Source: Alphaproteobacteria bacterium (GTDB lineage: Bacteria; Pseudomonadota; Alphaproteobacteria; Rhizobiales; Xanthobacteraceae). From it: a stretch of 64,000 nt of DNA. The notes under the pieces were generated by a model. That model was not told the origin of the DNA. It saw only the letters and a list, made by a program, of their open reading frames with translations, and made no database searches. The translations under genes were made by a program, and so were the position numbers. Positions 36,617-45,572 of the stretch are shown one piece after another (the stretch's first letter is position 1; each line of letters starts with the position of its first letter). The stretch spans positions 3,410,001 through 3,474,000 of the forward strand of contig JBBCGH010000001.1 of the NCBI GenBank assembly GCA_037200445.1, written 5' to 3'.

Positions 36617-36691
36617 GTACTACGACCTCTGATTGACGCTTTGTCATGGCGGCTTCTATCCTCCCGATGACCATCATTGGGCGGGGACTGC

Positions 36692-39688
36692 ATGACCGGC
36701 TTGCTTGCGCGCGACCGTTCGGCGACGGCGACGCTCGCCGTCCTGCTCGGACTCGTGTCGACCATCGTGGTGCAGGCCGCGTCCATCTGCCCCGAGGAGC
36801 AACCCAGCGACCAAGTGCCGACCGATCTCGCGCTGTGCCGGCAACTTCTGCACGACGTGCAAAATCCGTCCGGGATGGCGCTCAACGATTACGAGGCCGT
36901 GCTCGGCAAGTATCTCGAGGCCATGTGCCACCGCGATCTCGAGGGCGGCTGGACGGTCGACAAACGCGTCCGCGACACCGGCCCGTGGATCGGCATCTAC
37001 CAGAACGGCAAATGGACCGGGCAGTACAACGGCACCCATGCGCCGGTGCTGGTGTGGTACTCGCCCGGGATGTACGCGTGGCTGAAGGCGAACCGCCGTG
37101 ATGATCCTCCCGCGTCGGATCGGCCGCCGGGGCCGGCCGCGGAGCTGCCGCCCGCGACGCCGGTGCCGGACGGCGCCATCATCGTCAAGGAGATGTACAC
37201 CCCGCCGGCCGCCGCCTGCACCGCCATCGACCCGTTGCGGCTGAAGGCGACGGCAAAGGGCGCCGCCATCATGGTGCGCGATAGCAAGGGCGCGCACGAT
37301 GGATGGTTCTGGAGCGGGTACGGATGGGGTCCGCCGGATCCGGACTGGCCGGCGCCGGCCGGCAACCGGTATCCGTACATGGGCTTCGGCCAGTACTGCA
37401 CCAATTGCCACGCCTCGGCGAAGGACAACCAGACCTTCGCGTCGCTCCGGAACATCATGGGCGAGCCGGGCGAACCTTTGGTGTTTCTCAGCCAGAACTT
37501 TTTTCTCGATCCTTCGTGGCAGACCTTGCGCGAGCGCATCGCCCAGGCAGGCGCCAAGGATGCGGCGGCCGCCGGCAACGATCCCAAATACAACGATGCG
37601 TTCACGCATATTTTCGAATCGCTCGGCGGAGAGCCCAAGCGTGCCGACTTCGATTCGATGCAGTCCGAGACCTACGATCATGTTTGGGCAAAGCCGGGGC
37701 CAGTGACAGCCACAGACCAGTTCCTGACCTCGGACCAATGCCTGGGTTGCCACAGCGCGGGCGGCACCGGCATCCAGTTCGACATGACGGAGCCGGGCAA
37801 CGACAACAAGCTGGTGAACATTTCGCCGTACGGCACCTGGAGAGGCTCGCCGATGGGATTGGCGGGACGCGATCCGATCTTCTTTGCCCAACTTGCCAGC
37901 GAAACCGGGACGTTCTACAAAGATTCCAAGCCGATGGTCGAGAATATCTGCCTTGGCTGCCACGGCGTGCAGGGCCAGCGGCAGTACGGCATCGACACGG
38001 CTGCCAACGACGGGGTCTGCGAACCGTTCGCACGATCGACCGTGGACGCGGCGCCCTATCCGCCATCCGACCCCGTCGCCGCGCTTGCGCGATACGGCGC
38101 GCTCGCGCGCGACGGCGTCTCATGCATGGCGTGCCATCGCATGGCCCTCGATGCAGCGACGATCGCCAAGGTACGGGGAGAGCCGCAGAACGCATGCGTC
38201 GAAGAACGGCAGAAGCTGCTCAATCGCGGCCTGATCGGGTTTGCCGCCACCTTCACGGGCAGCTACTTCGTCGGACCACCCAACGACGTCTACGGTCCCT
38301 TCACCGAGCCGAAGAAGAAATCGATGAAGAACGCAATCGGCATGGACCCGGTACACAACAACGCGGTCACCAGTTCGGAGCTGTGCGGGAGCTGCCATAC
38401 CGTGCACCTGCCGGTCATGCGCGACAACGAGACGCTCGACCACGTCTACGAGCAGACGACCTATCCGGAATGGGCCTTCAGCGATTTCCGGACCGGCGAC
38501 TCGCCGGACGGGCCGTTGCCCTCGCTGTCCGGCCCGCGCGCGCAGTCCTGCCAAGCGTGCCACATGCCGAACAAGGACGCGTCCGGCAATCCGTACCGCA
38601 GCAAGATCGCCTCCATTCAGGAGCGCTCGAATTTCCCGGAGGCCGAGCATGTGCTGAAGGCAGACGACATCGACCTGAAGGTCCGCGCCGGGTTTGCCAA
38701 GCACACGCTGGTCGGCCTCAACGTGTTTCTGCTGAAAATGGCGTTCCAGTTTCCCGACGTCCTCGGCATCCGCACGCGCGATCCGATGCTGGACGAGATC
38801 GGGATCGATTCCATCCCGACCGCCGAAGGCGCCATGCTCGATCAGGCGGTGAATCGCACCGCTTCGGTCACGGTCGCGGACGTGCGCAAGACAGATGATG
38901 AAATCAGCGCGCGCGTGACGGTGATCAACAAGGTCGGGCACAAGTTTCCGTCCGGCGTCGGCTTCCGCCGCGCGTTCATCGAATTCAGCGTGCTGGACGA
39001 CGCGGGCAAGCCAATCTGGTCATCCGGTGCGACCGACGGTGCCGGCGTCATTCTCGGGGCCGACAAGCAGCCGCTAGCGAGCGAGCTGTGGTGGGGCAAG
39101 ACCTGCAAGCAGCGCATCGATCCGGAAAAGCGCCTGCATCAGCCGCACTACGAGGAGATCACCAGTCAGGACCAGGCCCAGATCTACGAAGAACTGACCG
39201 CGGCACCGCCGGAGACAGGCGTTGCGACATGCGGCTACGGCGCGACTCCCGCAGGCCCGCTGACCACGAGCTTCCTGTCGATCTGCGCGAAGGTGAAGGA
39301 CAACCGCTTGTTGCCCGCGGGTTTCCTGCCGCTGGAGCAGCGCATCGAGATCGCCGAGAAGCTCGGCGCGCACAGCAATCTCGCCAAGGAGACCGGCCCC
39401 TGGGCTGTCGGCAACGATCCCGACTATCGTTCGGGCGGCAGCGACTCGCTGACCTACCGGATCAGGCTGTCGGAGCTCGGCGACAAGAAAGAGAAAGCCG
39501 CGAGCGTGCAAGCGACGCTCTATTATCAGCCGACCCCGCCCTACTATCTCCAGGACCGCTTCTGCACGTCGGAGAGCAGCGACACCAAACGGCTCTATTA
39601 TCTTGCCGGCAAGCTTGGACTCGCCGGCACGCAGGCACAGGACTGGAAGCTGCGCGTGGTGACGAGCGGACCCGTAGCGCTGCCCTAA
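36692..39688 (+). CDS. Secreted six-haem cytochrome c of unknown function
   Basis: A 998-residue protein with an N-terminal signal helix (TATLAVLLGLVSTIVVQAAS). An N-terminal domain carries GPWIGIYQNGKWTGQYNGTH and PDGAIIVKEMY, which faintly recalls cytochrome P460-like proteins. Six CxxCH haem sites follow: CTNCH (~236), CLGCH (~350), CLGCH (~420), CMACH (~478), CGSCH (~568) and CQACH (~620). A beta-rich C-terminal third (from about 740; ARVTVINKVGHKFPSGVGFR) has no haem. The KVGHKFPSG block is the kind of sequence seen in other multihaem oxidoreductases. Predicted periplasmic. No partner quinone or terminal oxidase gene is adjacent. Its stop abuts the stop of the opposing hydrolase. Confidence 0.85.
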   Translation: MTGLLARDRSATATLAVLLGLVSTIVVQAASICPEEQPSDQVPTDLALCRQLLHDVQNPSGMALNDYEAVLGKYLEAMCHRDLEGGWTVDKRVRDTGPWIGIYQNGKWTGQYNGTHAPVLVWYSPGMYAWLKANRRDDPPASDRPPGPAAELPPATPVPDGAIIVKEMYTPPAAACTAIDPLRLKATAKGAAIMVRDSKGAHDGWFWSGYGWGPPDPDWPAPAGNRYPYMGFGQYCTNCHASAKDNQTFASLRNIMGEPGEPLVFLSQNFFLDPSWQTLRERIAQAGAKDAAAAGNDPKYNDAFTHIFESLGGEPKRADFDSMQSETYDHVWAKPGPVTATDQFLTSDQCLGCHSAGGTGIQFDMTEPGNDNKLVNISPYGTWRGSPMGLAGRDPIFFAQLASETGTFYKDSKPMVENICLGCHGVQGQRQYGIDTAANDGVCEPFARSTVDAAPYPPSDPVAALARYGALARDGVSCMACHRMALDAATIAKVRGEPQNACVEERQKLLNRGLIGFAATFTGSYFVGPPNDVYGPFTEPKKKSMKNAIGMDPVHNNAVTSSELCGSCHTVHLPVMRDNETLDHVYEQTTYPEWAFSDFRTGDSPDGPLPSLSGPRAQSCQACHMPNKDASGNPYRSKIASIQERSNFPEAEHVLKADDIDLKVRAGFAKHTLVGLNVFLLKMAFQFPDVLGIRTRDPMLDEIGIDSIPTAEGAMLDQAVNRTASVTVADVRKTDDEISARVTVINKVGHKFPSGVGFRRAFIEFSVLDDAGKPIWSSGATDGAGVILGADKQPLASELWWGKTCKQRIDPEKRLHQPHYEEITSQDQAQIYEELTAAPPETGVATCGYGATPAGPLTTSFLSICAKVKDNRLLPAGFLPLEQRIEIAEKLGAHSNLAKETGPWAVGNDPDYRSGGSDSLTYRIRLSELGDKKEKAASVQATLYYQPTPPYYLQDRFCTSESSDTKRLYYLAGKLGLAGTQAQDWKLRVVTSGPVALP

Positions 39689-40687
39689 CTAGGCCGCTGG
39701 AATTGCAGGCGGCGCCAGCAGGAAATTGCGCACCGCGTACCACAGCAGGTGCCGGTTGTTGCCGAACCCGACGCTGTGTGCGGTGTGCGGCAGGATCACG
39801 AACGCCCGGTCCCCGTTGGGAAGCTGCGCATAGAAGTCGAGCAGATCCTCGTTGGTCGAGTTGCCGTCGTGCGAGCCGCGGATCATCAGCACCGGGCAGA
39901 GCACTTTCGCCGGATCGACCAGCGGCAAGTTCACCGCCATGTCGAGATAGGTGCCGGTCGGCACCTGATCGCCGAATTTCAGCTCCTCGGTTGCAAGCGC
40001 CTCGGCGACCGCCGGGTCGTAGGCCGACGGCAGGCCGTCGCGCGTGAAGATCGAGCGGATCATGTTTGCGTCGCGCAGCCGCCGCGGCTTGTTGCGATAG
40101 CGCTCCTCGGCGACCGCACGGCGGCGCGCGATCTCGGGCGAGCCGGTGCCCTTGTAGGTGAACGCGGAGAGGATCAGCCGGTCGATGCGCTGCGGCTCCG
40201 CCTGCGCGTAGGCCCCGGCGCGGATCGCCCCCGACGACGTGCCGTACATGTGCACTTTCTGCCCGCCGGTTTCGCGCAGCACCACCGGCATCGCGGCCTT
40301 GAGGTCTTCGACGCCGCTCGCAATGTCGGAGCTGTTGCCGGACGAGCCGGAATAGCCGTAGCCGTCATGGTCCATGGTCCAGACGTCGAAGCCGAAACCG
40401 GCGAGCACGTTCATCGCCGAATATTCGCCCTTGCCGGGTACGTTGAGGTCATAGCTGGTGCGTGCCGAATTCGAGGAGCCGTGAACGAGGAACAGCACCG
40501 GCTGCTGCTCGCCCGGCCTGGGCGCGATGCGCTTGCGATAAAGGTAAAGCTTGACGCTCTCCTTGTTGGCCCAGAACTCGCTCGCCTGGATGTCGGGTCT
40601 GGTTTCGGCGTGGGCGCTGCTCACAAATCCCGCGACGCCCGCCCCTGCCACGGCGATGGCGGTGCGGCGTGCGATGGGCTGGGTCAT
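39689..40687 (-). CDS. Exported alpha/beta hydrolase with Tat-like signal
   Basis: A 332-residue hydrolase. MTQPIARRTAIAVAGAGVAG with SSAHA looks like a twin-arginine signal. The fold is marked by PVLFLVHGSSNSARTSYDL, VWTMDHDGYGYSGSSGNSSD, the nucleophile elbow MYGTSSGAIRAG (Ser about 151), VLMIRGSHDGNSTNEDLLDF and the catalytic His in PHTAHSVGFG. The substrate is unknown. GGAGG before the ATG at 40687. It is convergent with the six-haem cytochrome (no bases between stops) and divergent from the lytic transglycosylase. Confidence 0.83.
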   Translation of the reverse strand: MTQPIARRTAIAVAGAGVAGFVSSAHAETRPDIQASEFWANKESVKLYLYRKRIAPRPGEQQPVLFLVHGSSNSARTSYDLNVPGKGEYSAMNVLAGFGFDVWTMDHDGYGYSGSSGNSSDIASGVEDLKAAMPVVLRETGGQKVHMYGTSSGAIRAGAYAQAEPQRIDRLILSAFTYKGTGSPEIARRRAVAEERYRNKPRRLRDANMIRSIFTRDGLPSAYDPAVAEALATEELKFGDQVPTGTYLDMAVNLPLVDPAKVLCPVLMIRGSHDGNSTNEDLLDFYAQLPNGDRAFVILPHTAHSVGFGNNRHLLWYAVRNFLLAPPAIPAA

Positions 40688-40776
40688 GGGTTCCTCCGCT
40701 GATTTACCGCTACGATAGCAAATCGGGCCATGCGGCGGCAGTATCCCCGCCACGATTCGGCGCTAGAGGCGGCGGA

Positions 40777-41994
40777 ATGGACTTTTCGCGCAGGCATCTT
40801 CTGACCACCGCGCTGGGAGGCGCGGCGTCGTTGGCGCTCGGCAAACGCGCGGCTGCGCAGGTCGCCGCCCAGCCCTTCGCCCAGTGGGTGGAGAGTTTCC
40901 GCGCCCGCGCGGTCGCGAAAGGCATCTCCGACGCGACTTATGCGCGCGTCATGGGCGGCCTGAAGCCGGACACAACCGTCTTCACCGAAATCCGCAGCCA
41001 GCCCGAGTTCAACCAGCAGCTCTGGCAATATCTCAACCGGCGTGTCTCCGACTGGCGCATCCAGACCGGCCAGGAGCGCGCCAAGACCTACGCCCCGCTG
41101 CTCGCGCGCATCGAAAAGGATTTCGGCGTCGAGCGCAGCATCATGCTCGGCCTGTGGGGCATCGAGTCGACCTTCGGCGATCCGGTGGTGAAGCAGAACC
41201 ACTCGCGGCCGGTCTTCCCCGCGTTGGCGGCGCTCGCCTGGGGCGAGCCGCGGCGACGCAGCTATTGGGAGACCGAGCTGATCAACGCCCTGCGCATCGT
41301 GGAAAAAGGCTGGGCGCAGCCGAAGGAGATGATCGGGTCATGGGCCGGCGCCATGGGCCATACCCAGTGGATGCCCGAGGTCTGGCTCAACGTCGGCATC
41401 GACTATGACGGCGACGGCAAGGTCAATCCACTCGACAAGCCGGACGACGCACTGGGCTCGAGCGCTAAGTATCTCGTCAACCGCGGCAAATACCGGCGCG
41501 GCGAGCACTGGGGCTACGAGGTGCGCGCGGGAGGGCGCGGCTCGGATGAGACGTCACGTAGCTACGAGGCCTGGCAAGCGATGGGAGTGACCCGCGCGGA
41601 TGGCCAGCCGTTCCCGAATCCGAAACTCACCGCAAAGCTGTGGGTACCTGTCGCGGGTGGGCCGGCATTCCTGCTCGGGCATAACTTCTACGCGGTGAAG
41701 ACCTACAATCCGTCGATGAACTACACGCTCGCGATCGTGCATCTCGGCGATCGCGTGCTCGGCGCCGGGCCCTTCGCGCAGCCGTTCCCCGGAAGCGAAC
41801 GGGCGCCGACGCTTGCCGAGGTGCAGGAGATGCAGAAGCGCCTCACCGCCGCTGGATACGACACCGGCGGCACCGACGGCCGCGTCGGCAACATGACGAT
41901 GCTCGCGGCGCGGAATTTTCAGCAGAAGGCGGGGCTCGTGCCGGCGGACGGGTATCTGGGGCTGAAGCTCTTGGCGAAGCTGCGGGGTTCGTAG
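40777..41994 (+). CDS. Lytic murein transglycosylase with C-terminal peptidoglycan-binding domain
   Basis: A 405-residue MltB-type (GH103) enzyme cleaving the glycan strand of peptidoglycan with formation of anhydro-muramic ends. Tat-like leader MDFSRRHLLTTALGGAASLA. SLT_2 domain: WVESFRARAVAKGISDATYA, the catalytic Glu in MLGLWGIESTFGDPVV, GSWAGAMGHTQWMPEVWL and YDGDGKVNPLDKPDDALGSS. C-terminal PG_binding_1 domain: LAEVQEMQKRLTAAGYDTGG. Exported to the periplasm. The TAG stop is contributed by the arm of an inverted repeat. Confidence 0.93.
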   Translation: MDFSRRHLLTTALGGAASLALGKRAAAQVAAQPFAQWVESFRARAVAKGISDATYARVMGGLKPDTTVFTEIRSQPEFNQQLWQYLNRRVSDWRIQTGQERAKTYAPLLARIEKDFGVERSIMLGLWGIESTFGDPVVKQNHSRPVFPALAALAWGEPRRRSYWETELINALRIVEKGWAQPKEMIGSWAGAMGHTQWMPEVWLNVGIDYDGDGKVNPLDKPDDALGSSAKYLVNRGKYRRGEHWGYEVRAGGRGSDETSRSYEAWQAMGVTRADGQPFPNPKLTAKLWVPVAGGPAFLLGHNFYAVKTYNPSMNYTLAIVHLGDRVLGAGPFAQPFPGSERAPTLAEVQEMQKRLTAAGYDTGGTDGRVGNMTMLAARNFQQKAGLVPADGYLGLKLLAKLRGS

Positions 41995-42086
41995 GGTGGG
42001 CTGAGCAAAGCGAAGCCCACGCGGACATTTCAGCGGATGATGGCGATGGTGGGCACGGCGCGTTCCGCGCCTTTGCCCACCCTACG
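41990..42086. repeat. Inverted repeat with CGTAGGGTGGGC arms, supplying two stop codons
   Basis: CGTAGGGTGGGC (41990-42001) and GCCCACCCTACG (42075-42086) are perfect inverted copies, with a second imperfect pair AAAGCGAAGCCCACGCGG / GTGGGCACGGCGCGTTCCGC inside. The TAG in each arm is the stop codon of the flanking convergent gene: the transglycosylase on the left and livF on the right. Probably a bidirectional terminator-like element. Confidence 0.9.
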
Positions 42087-42814
42087 ATGCCGTAGCCCCC
42101 GCCTTGATGCCCAGATAAATCTCCTGCACCTGCTCGTTCCGCTCGAGGTCTTCGGCCTTCCCCTCGAGCACCGTGCGGCCGGTCTGCAGCACATAGGCGT
42201 AGTCCGCGATCGCCAGCGCCAGCTGGATCGATTGCTCGGCGAGCAGCAGCGTCAGCCCCTCTTCGTGCAGTTTGTAGAGCGCGTCGTAGAGCTGATCGAC
42301 CACCGCGGGCGCGAGGCCAAGGCTCGGCTCGTCGAGCATCAACAGCTTCGGCTCGCTCATCAGCGCGCGGCCGAGCGCCAGCATCTGCCGCTCGCCGCCC
42401 GAGAGCGTACCGGCCAACTGCTTGCGGCGCTCCTTGAGACGCGGAAACAGCGTGTAGACGCGATCGTAGAGCCCGGCCATCTTGCCCTTGTCGGGCAGGA
42501 CCGAAGCACCAAGCGTGAGATTTTGCTCGACGGTCTGCGTGACGAACAGCCGCCAGCCTTCGGGCGACAGCGCGAGCCCCTTGGAGACGATCGCGTAGGC
42601 CGGTTCTCCGCCGATGCCCCCCGCCGCGCCATTCGATGGTGCCGCCGCTCGGGCTCACCAGGCCGGCGATGCAGTTGAGCGTCGTGGTCTTGCCGGCGCC
42701 GTTCGAGCCGAGCAGCGCCACGATCGTGCCGGGCTGCACGTCGAGCGAGACATCGCGCACGCCGACCAGGTCGCCGTAGTGCACCTCGAGATGTTCGACG
42801 CACAGGCGGTCCAT
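42082..42814 (-). CDS. livF: Branched-chain amino-acid-type ABC transporter ATPase LivF, with one apparent frameshift
   Basis: Second ATPase of a HAAT-type importer. N-terminal half: MDRLCVEHLEVHYGDLVGVR and Walker A LLGSNGAGKTTTLNCIAG, TIEWRGG. The frame breaks at a run of six C (42617-42622; six G on the coding strand). Removing one base gives continuity into IGGEPAYAIVSKGLALSPEG, then LYDRVYTLFPRLKERRKQLA, the signature LSGGERQMLALGRAL and Walker B LLMLDEPSLGLAP. A homopolymer indel in the sequence is the likely cause. Start overlaps the livG stop (TAATG). Confidence 0.9.
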
Positions 42815-43560
42815 TACGCGTCACCCTCGGCCTTCTTCCGCCACTGCCGGTGGCCGCGCCCGAGATAAGCCTCGATCACGGCTTCGTCCTTCACCACGTC
42901 GGCCGGCTTGCCTTGCGCGATCACATGGCCCTGATTGAACACGATCACGCGCTTCGCGAGCGTCATGATCACTTCCATAATGTGCTCGACGATCACGATC
43001 GTGATGCCGGTTTCGTGGATCTTCCGCACCAGCGCGATCGCGAGCTGAAGCTCCGCAGGCGTCAGTCCCGCAAGCGCCTCGTCGAGCAGCATCAGGCGCG
43101 GCCCGGTCGCGAGCACGCGCGCGATCTCGAGCCGCTTGCGCCCGGGCGTTCCGAGCGAGCGGGCGCGCAGAGCCTGGCGATCCGCAAGCCCCACCAACTC
43201 CAACACTTTCAGCGCATGCGCGCGCGCGTCCGCACGCTGATGATGACGCAGGAATGCCCCGACCATCACGTTGTCGAGCACCGTCATATCCTCGAAGGTC
43301 GCCGGCACCTGGAAGGTGCGTCCGATGCCGAGCCGCGCATGCTCCTCAGGAGGCGCGCGGGTCACATCGACGTTGTCGAACACGATGCGGCCGGTGGTCG
43401 GCAGCGTGTCGCCCGCAAGACAATTGAAGAAGGTCGACTTGCCGGCGCCGTTCGGGCCGATCAAGCCGATGATCTCGCCCTCGTCGATCGACAGGTCCGC
43501 GCCCGCGACCGCGCGCAGGCTGCCGAAGGTCTTCGAGACATTTTGCGCGCTAAGCAGCAT
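42814..43560 (-). CDS. livG: Branched-chain amino-acid-type ABC transporter ATPase LivG
   Basis: A 248-residue ATPase: LSAQNVSKTFGSLRAVAGAD, Walker A LIGPNGAGKSTFFNCLAG, GIGRTFQVPATFEDMTVLDN, Walker B LMLLDEALAGLTPAELQLAI and VEHIMEVIMTLAKRVIVFN. The signature is LGTPGRKRLEIARVLA, a variant of the usual LSxGQ that is common in LivG-like proteins. Overlaps livM by 11 bases and livF by one, so all are one transcript. Cytoplasmic face of the inner membrane. Confidence 0.94.
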   Translation of the reverse strand: MLLSAQNVSKTFGSLRAVAGADLSIDEGEIIGLIGPNGAGKSTFFNCLAGDTLPTTGRIVFDNVDVTRAPPEEHARLGIGRTFQVPATFEDMTVLDNVMVGAFLRHHQRADARAHALKVLELVGLADRQALRARSLGTPGRKRLEIARVLATGPRLMLLDEALAGLTPAELQLAIALVRKIHETGITIVIVEHIMEVIMTLAKRVIVFNQGHVIAQGKPADVVKDEAVIEAYLGRGHRQWRKKAEGDA

Positions 43561-44506
43561 CGGCCCGTCTCCGGAATTTCGGCGCGATGCGCTGCCACAG
43601 CTCGTTGAGCCCGCCCGGCTCGAAGCGGGCGATAATCACGATGATGCCGCCGTAGAGAATGTAGGTGAGGCCCGTGCCGCCGCCGCCGAACCAGGTGTTG
43701 GTCGCCGTCTGCAGCGGGATCAGGATGATGGCGCCGACCAGCGGGCCGTAAAGCGTGCCAGCCCCGCCGAGCGCCGCGATGATCACCATCTGCACCGAGA
43801 CGAGAATGCCGAACCCGCTCTCGGGATCGATGAACCCGGTCTTGATCGCGTAGAGCGAGCCGGCGATCGAGGTGAATGTCGCGCTCAGCATCAGCGCGAA
43901 GAGCTTGGTGCGGCGCACCGGAACGCCGAGCGAACGCGCGGCGCGTTCGCCGGCCTTGATGGCGCGCAGGTAATAGCCGAAGCGGCTGCGCTGCAGGAGC
44001 CATGTGATGAACAGCAGGATCACAAGTACGGCGAGGAAGATGAAGTAGTACGGGAGCTCGCCGCGGAACGTCAGGTCCCACCAGCCACGCCCGACCGCCG
44101 GGCCCTGCAGCCCGATCGCGGCCCCGAGAAAATCGATGGTGCCGACGACGAGGCGGATCAGTTCGGCGACCGCGATGGTCGCCATCGAGAAATAGTGGCC
44201 GGAGAGGCGGAAGGTCGGCAGGCCGATGATGACGGCGAGGACGAGGCTGATCGCGACGGCGACCGGCACGCCGACGATCGGTGGTAATTGCCAGTGATGA
44301 AAGACGAGCAACGGCAGATACGCGCCGACGCCGAAGAACATGCTGTGGCCGACCGACACTTGCCCCGCGTAGCCGCCGACGATGTTCCAGGCGGACGCCG
44401 AGATCGCCGCAAGCAGCAGCGCGACGCCGATGTCGAGATAAAAGGCATTGGAGAAGACGAACGGGTAGGCCAGGAAAACGACCGCGAGCGCGATGGCTGT
44501 CTTCAT
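43550..44506 (-). CDS. livM: Branched-chain amino-acid-type ABC permease LivM
   Basis: A 318-residue inner-membrane permease with about nine to ten helices, starting MKTAIALAVVFLAYPFVFSN. Family blocks: NIVGGYAGQVSVGHSMFFGV, RLSGHYFSMATIAVAELIRL, YYLRAIKAGERAARSLGVPV and ALGGAGTLYGPLVGAIILIP. Six bases separate it from livH. Ligand undefined; HAAT importers also take up amides, urea or aromatic compounds. Confidence 0.94.
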   Translation of the reverse strand: MKTAIALAVVFLAYPFVFSNAFYLDIGVALLLAAISASAWNIVGGYAGQVSVGHSMFFGVGAYLPLLVFHHWQLPPIVGVPVAVAISLVLAVIIGLPTFRLSGHYFSMATIAVAELIRLVVGTIDFLGAAIGLQGPAVGRGWWDLTFRGELPYYFIFLAVLVILLFITWLLQRSRFGYYLRAIKAGERAARSLGVPVRRTKLFALMLSATFTSIAGSLYAIKTGFIDPESGFGILVSVQMVIIAALGGAGTLYGPLVGAIILIPLQTATNTWFGGGGTGLTYILYGGIIVIIARFEPGGLNELWQRIAPKFRRRADAA

Positions 44507-44512
44507 CGCGCT

Positions 44513-45370
44513 TTACGCCTTGCCCAAAAGGCCCTGCGGGCGGATCCAGAGCAACGCCGCAAACAGCGCGAAAACCACGATGTCTTTGTAGATTGGGCCC
44601 AGGTAAAACGCCGAGAGCGCCTGGATCAGCCCGATGATCAGCCCGGCATACATCGCGCCCGGCACGCTGCCGAAGCCGCCGAGTGTGACGACCACGAACG
44701 CCGTGAGGCCGAAGGTCTCGCCGACTGAAGGCGACCACGGATACGAGATCGCCATCAGCGCGCCCGCGATGCCGGCCCCACCGGCCGCCAACCCCCACGC
44801 CAGCGCCTGCATGCGGTCCGGGCGAATGCCCATCAGCATCGCGGCGTTGCGGTCCTCGGCAACGGCGAGCAGCTTCGAACCCATCGTGGTGTGGGTGAGA
44901 AACATGTGCATCGCGACGGTGAGGGCGGCGGCGGTGATGCCCGCAACGAGCTGCGCGGCCGGCACGAAGATACCGAAGACGTTGAGCGTGCCGCCGAGCG
45001 AGGTTTGCGGTAGCGACACGACGTTGGCGGAGAAGATCCAGAACGCCGTGTAGCGCAACAGCAGCGCGAGGCCGAAGGTGGACAGGATCTGCGCCAGCAT
45101 CGGCCCGCGCATGACGTGCCGGATCAGGCCGATGTAAATCACGACGCCGAGTACGAACAGCGCGAGCGCCGCCGCAAACCCGAACGTCGCGGGGCCGCCG
45201 CCGAGCCACACCACGACCAGCAGCGCCACATACATCCCGAGCATGACGAATTCGCCATGCGCGAAGTTGATGAAGTTCATCATGCCCCAGATCAACGTGA
45301 GGCCGGACGAGAAGAGCGCGTAGATCGCCCCGAGCAGAAGGCCACCGACGATCACCTGGAGGAGGAGCAT
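44513..45370 (-). CDS. livH: Branched-chain amino-acid-type ABC permease LivH
   Basis: A 285-residue permease from the ATG at 45370 (MLLLQVIVGGLLLGAIYALF). Hallmarks: GLTLIWGMMNFINFAHGEFV, RYTAFWIFSANVVSLPQTSL, LLAVAEDRNAAMLMGIRPDR and VVVTLGGFGSVPGAMYAGLI. GGAGG lies beside the start. The frame extends upstream into an inverted repeat, which is rejected as coding. It pairs with LivM in the membrane channel. Confidence 0.94.
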   Translation of the reverse strand: MLLLQVIVGGLLLGAIYALFSSGLTLIWGMMNFINFAHGEFVMLGMYVALLVVVWLGGGPATFGFAAALALFVLGVVIYIGLIRHVMRGPMLAQILSTFGLALLLRYTAFWIFSANVVSLPQTSLGGTLNVFGIFVPAAQLVAGITAAALTVAMHMFLTHTTMGSKLLAVAEDRNAAMLMGIRPDRMQALAWGLAAGGAGIAGALMAISYPWSPSVGETFGLTAFVVVTLGGFGSVPGAMYAGLIIGLIQALSAFYLGPIYKDIVVFALFAALLWIRPQGLLGKA

Positions 45371-45410
45371 AATCGCCCTTGCTAGTGCCGCGAGCGCGGC
45401 CGCAGTCGTT

Positions 45411-45540
45411 GTGCCCTCTCCCCTTGTGGGAGAGGGCATCTCAAAACCTCCACGTGCGAGATTGGGTGAGGGGTACCCCTCACCCATCCGAGTCCGCTGA
45501 AGTGTCGACGACGCCCTCTCCCACAAGGGGAGAGGGCACA
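45411..45540. repeat. Inverted repeat, TGCCCTCTCCCCTTGTGGG family
   Basis: TGCCCTCTCCCCTTGTGGGA (from 45412) and CCCACAAGGGGAGAGGGCA (to 45538) are inverted copies; each arm is also internally palindromic. A central GGGTGAGGGGTACCCCTCAC (45464-45485 region) adds a further hairpin. Located between the livJ/K-type binding-protein gene and livH, where a stem could protect the upstream mRNA or reduce downstream expression. Confidence 0.88.
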
Positions 45541-45572
45541 AGCGGCAGGCGGCGCCGCCCGCTGCGTCGGCG

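Noticed and set aside
45411-45540. A CRISPR array, because of repeated GGGGAGAGGGC units
   Set aside because: The copies are inverted, not direct, and there are only two; it is an intergenic inverted repeat.
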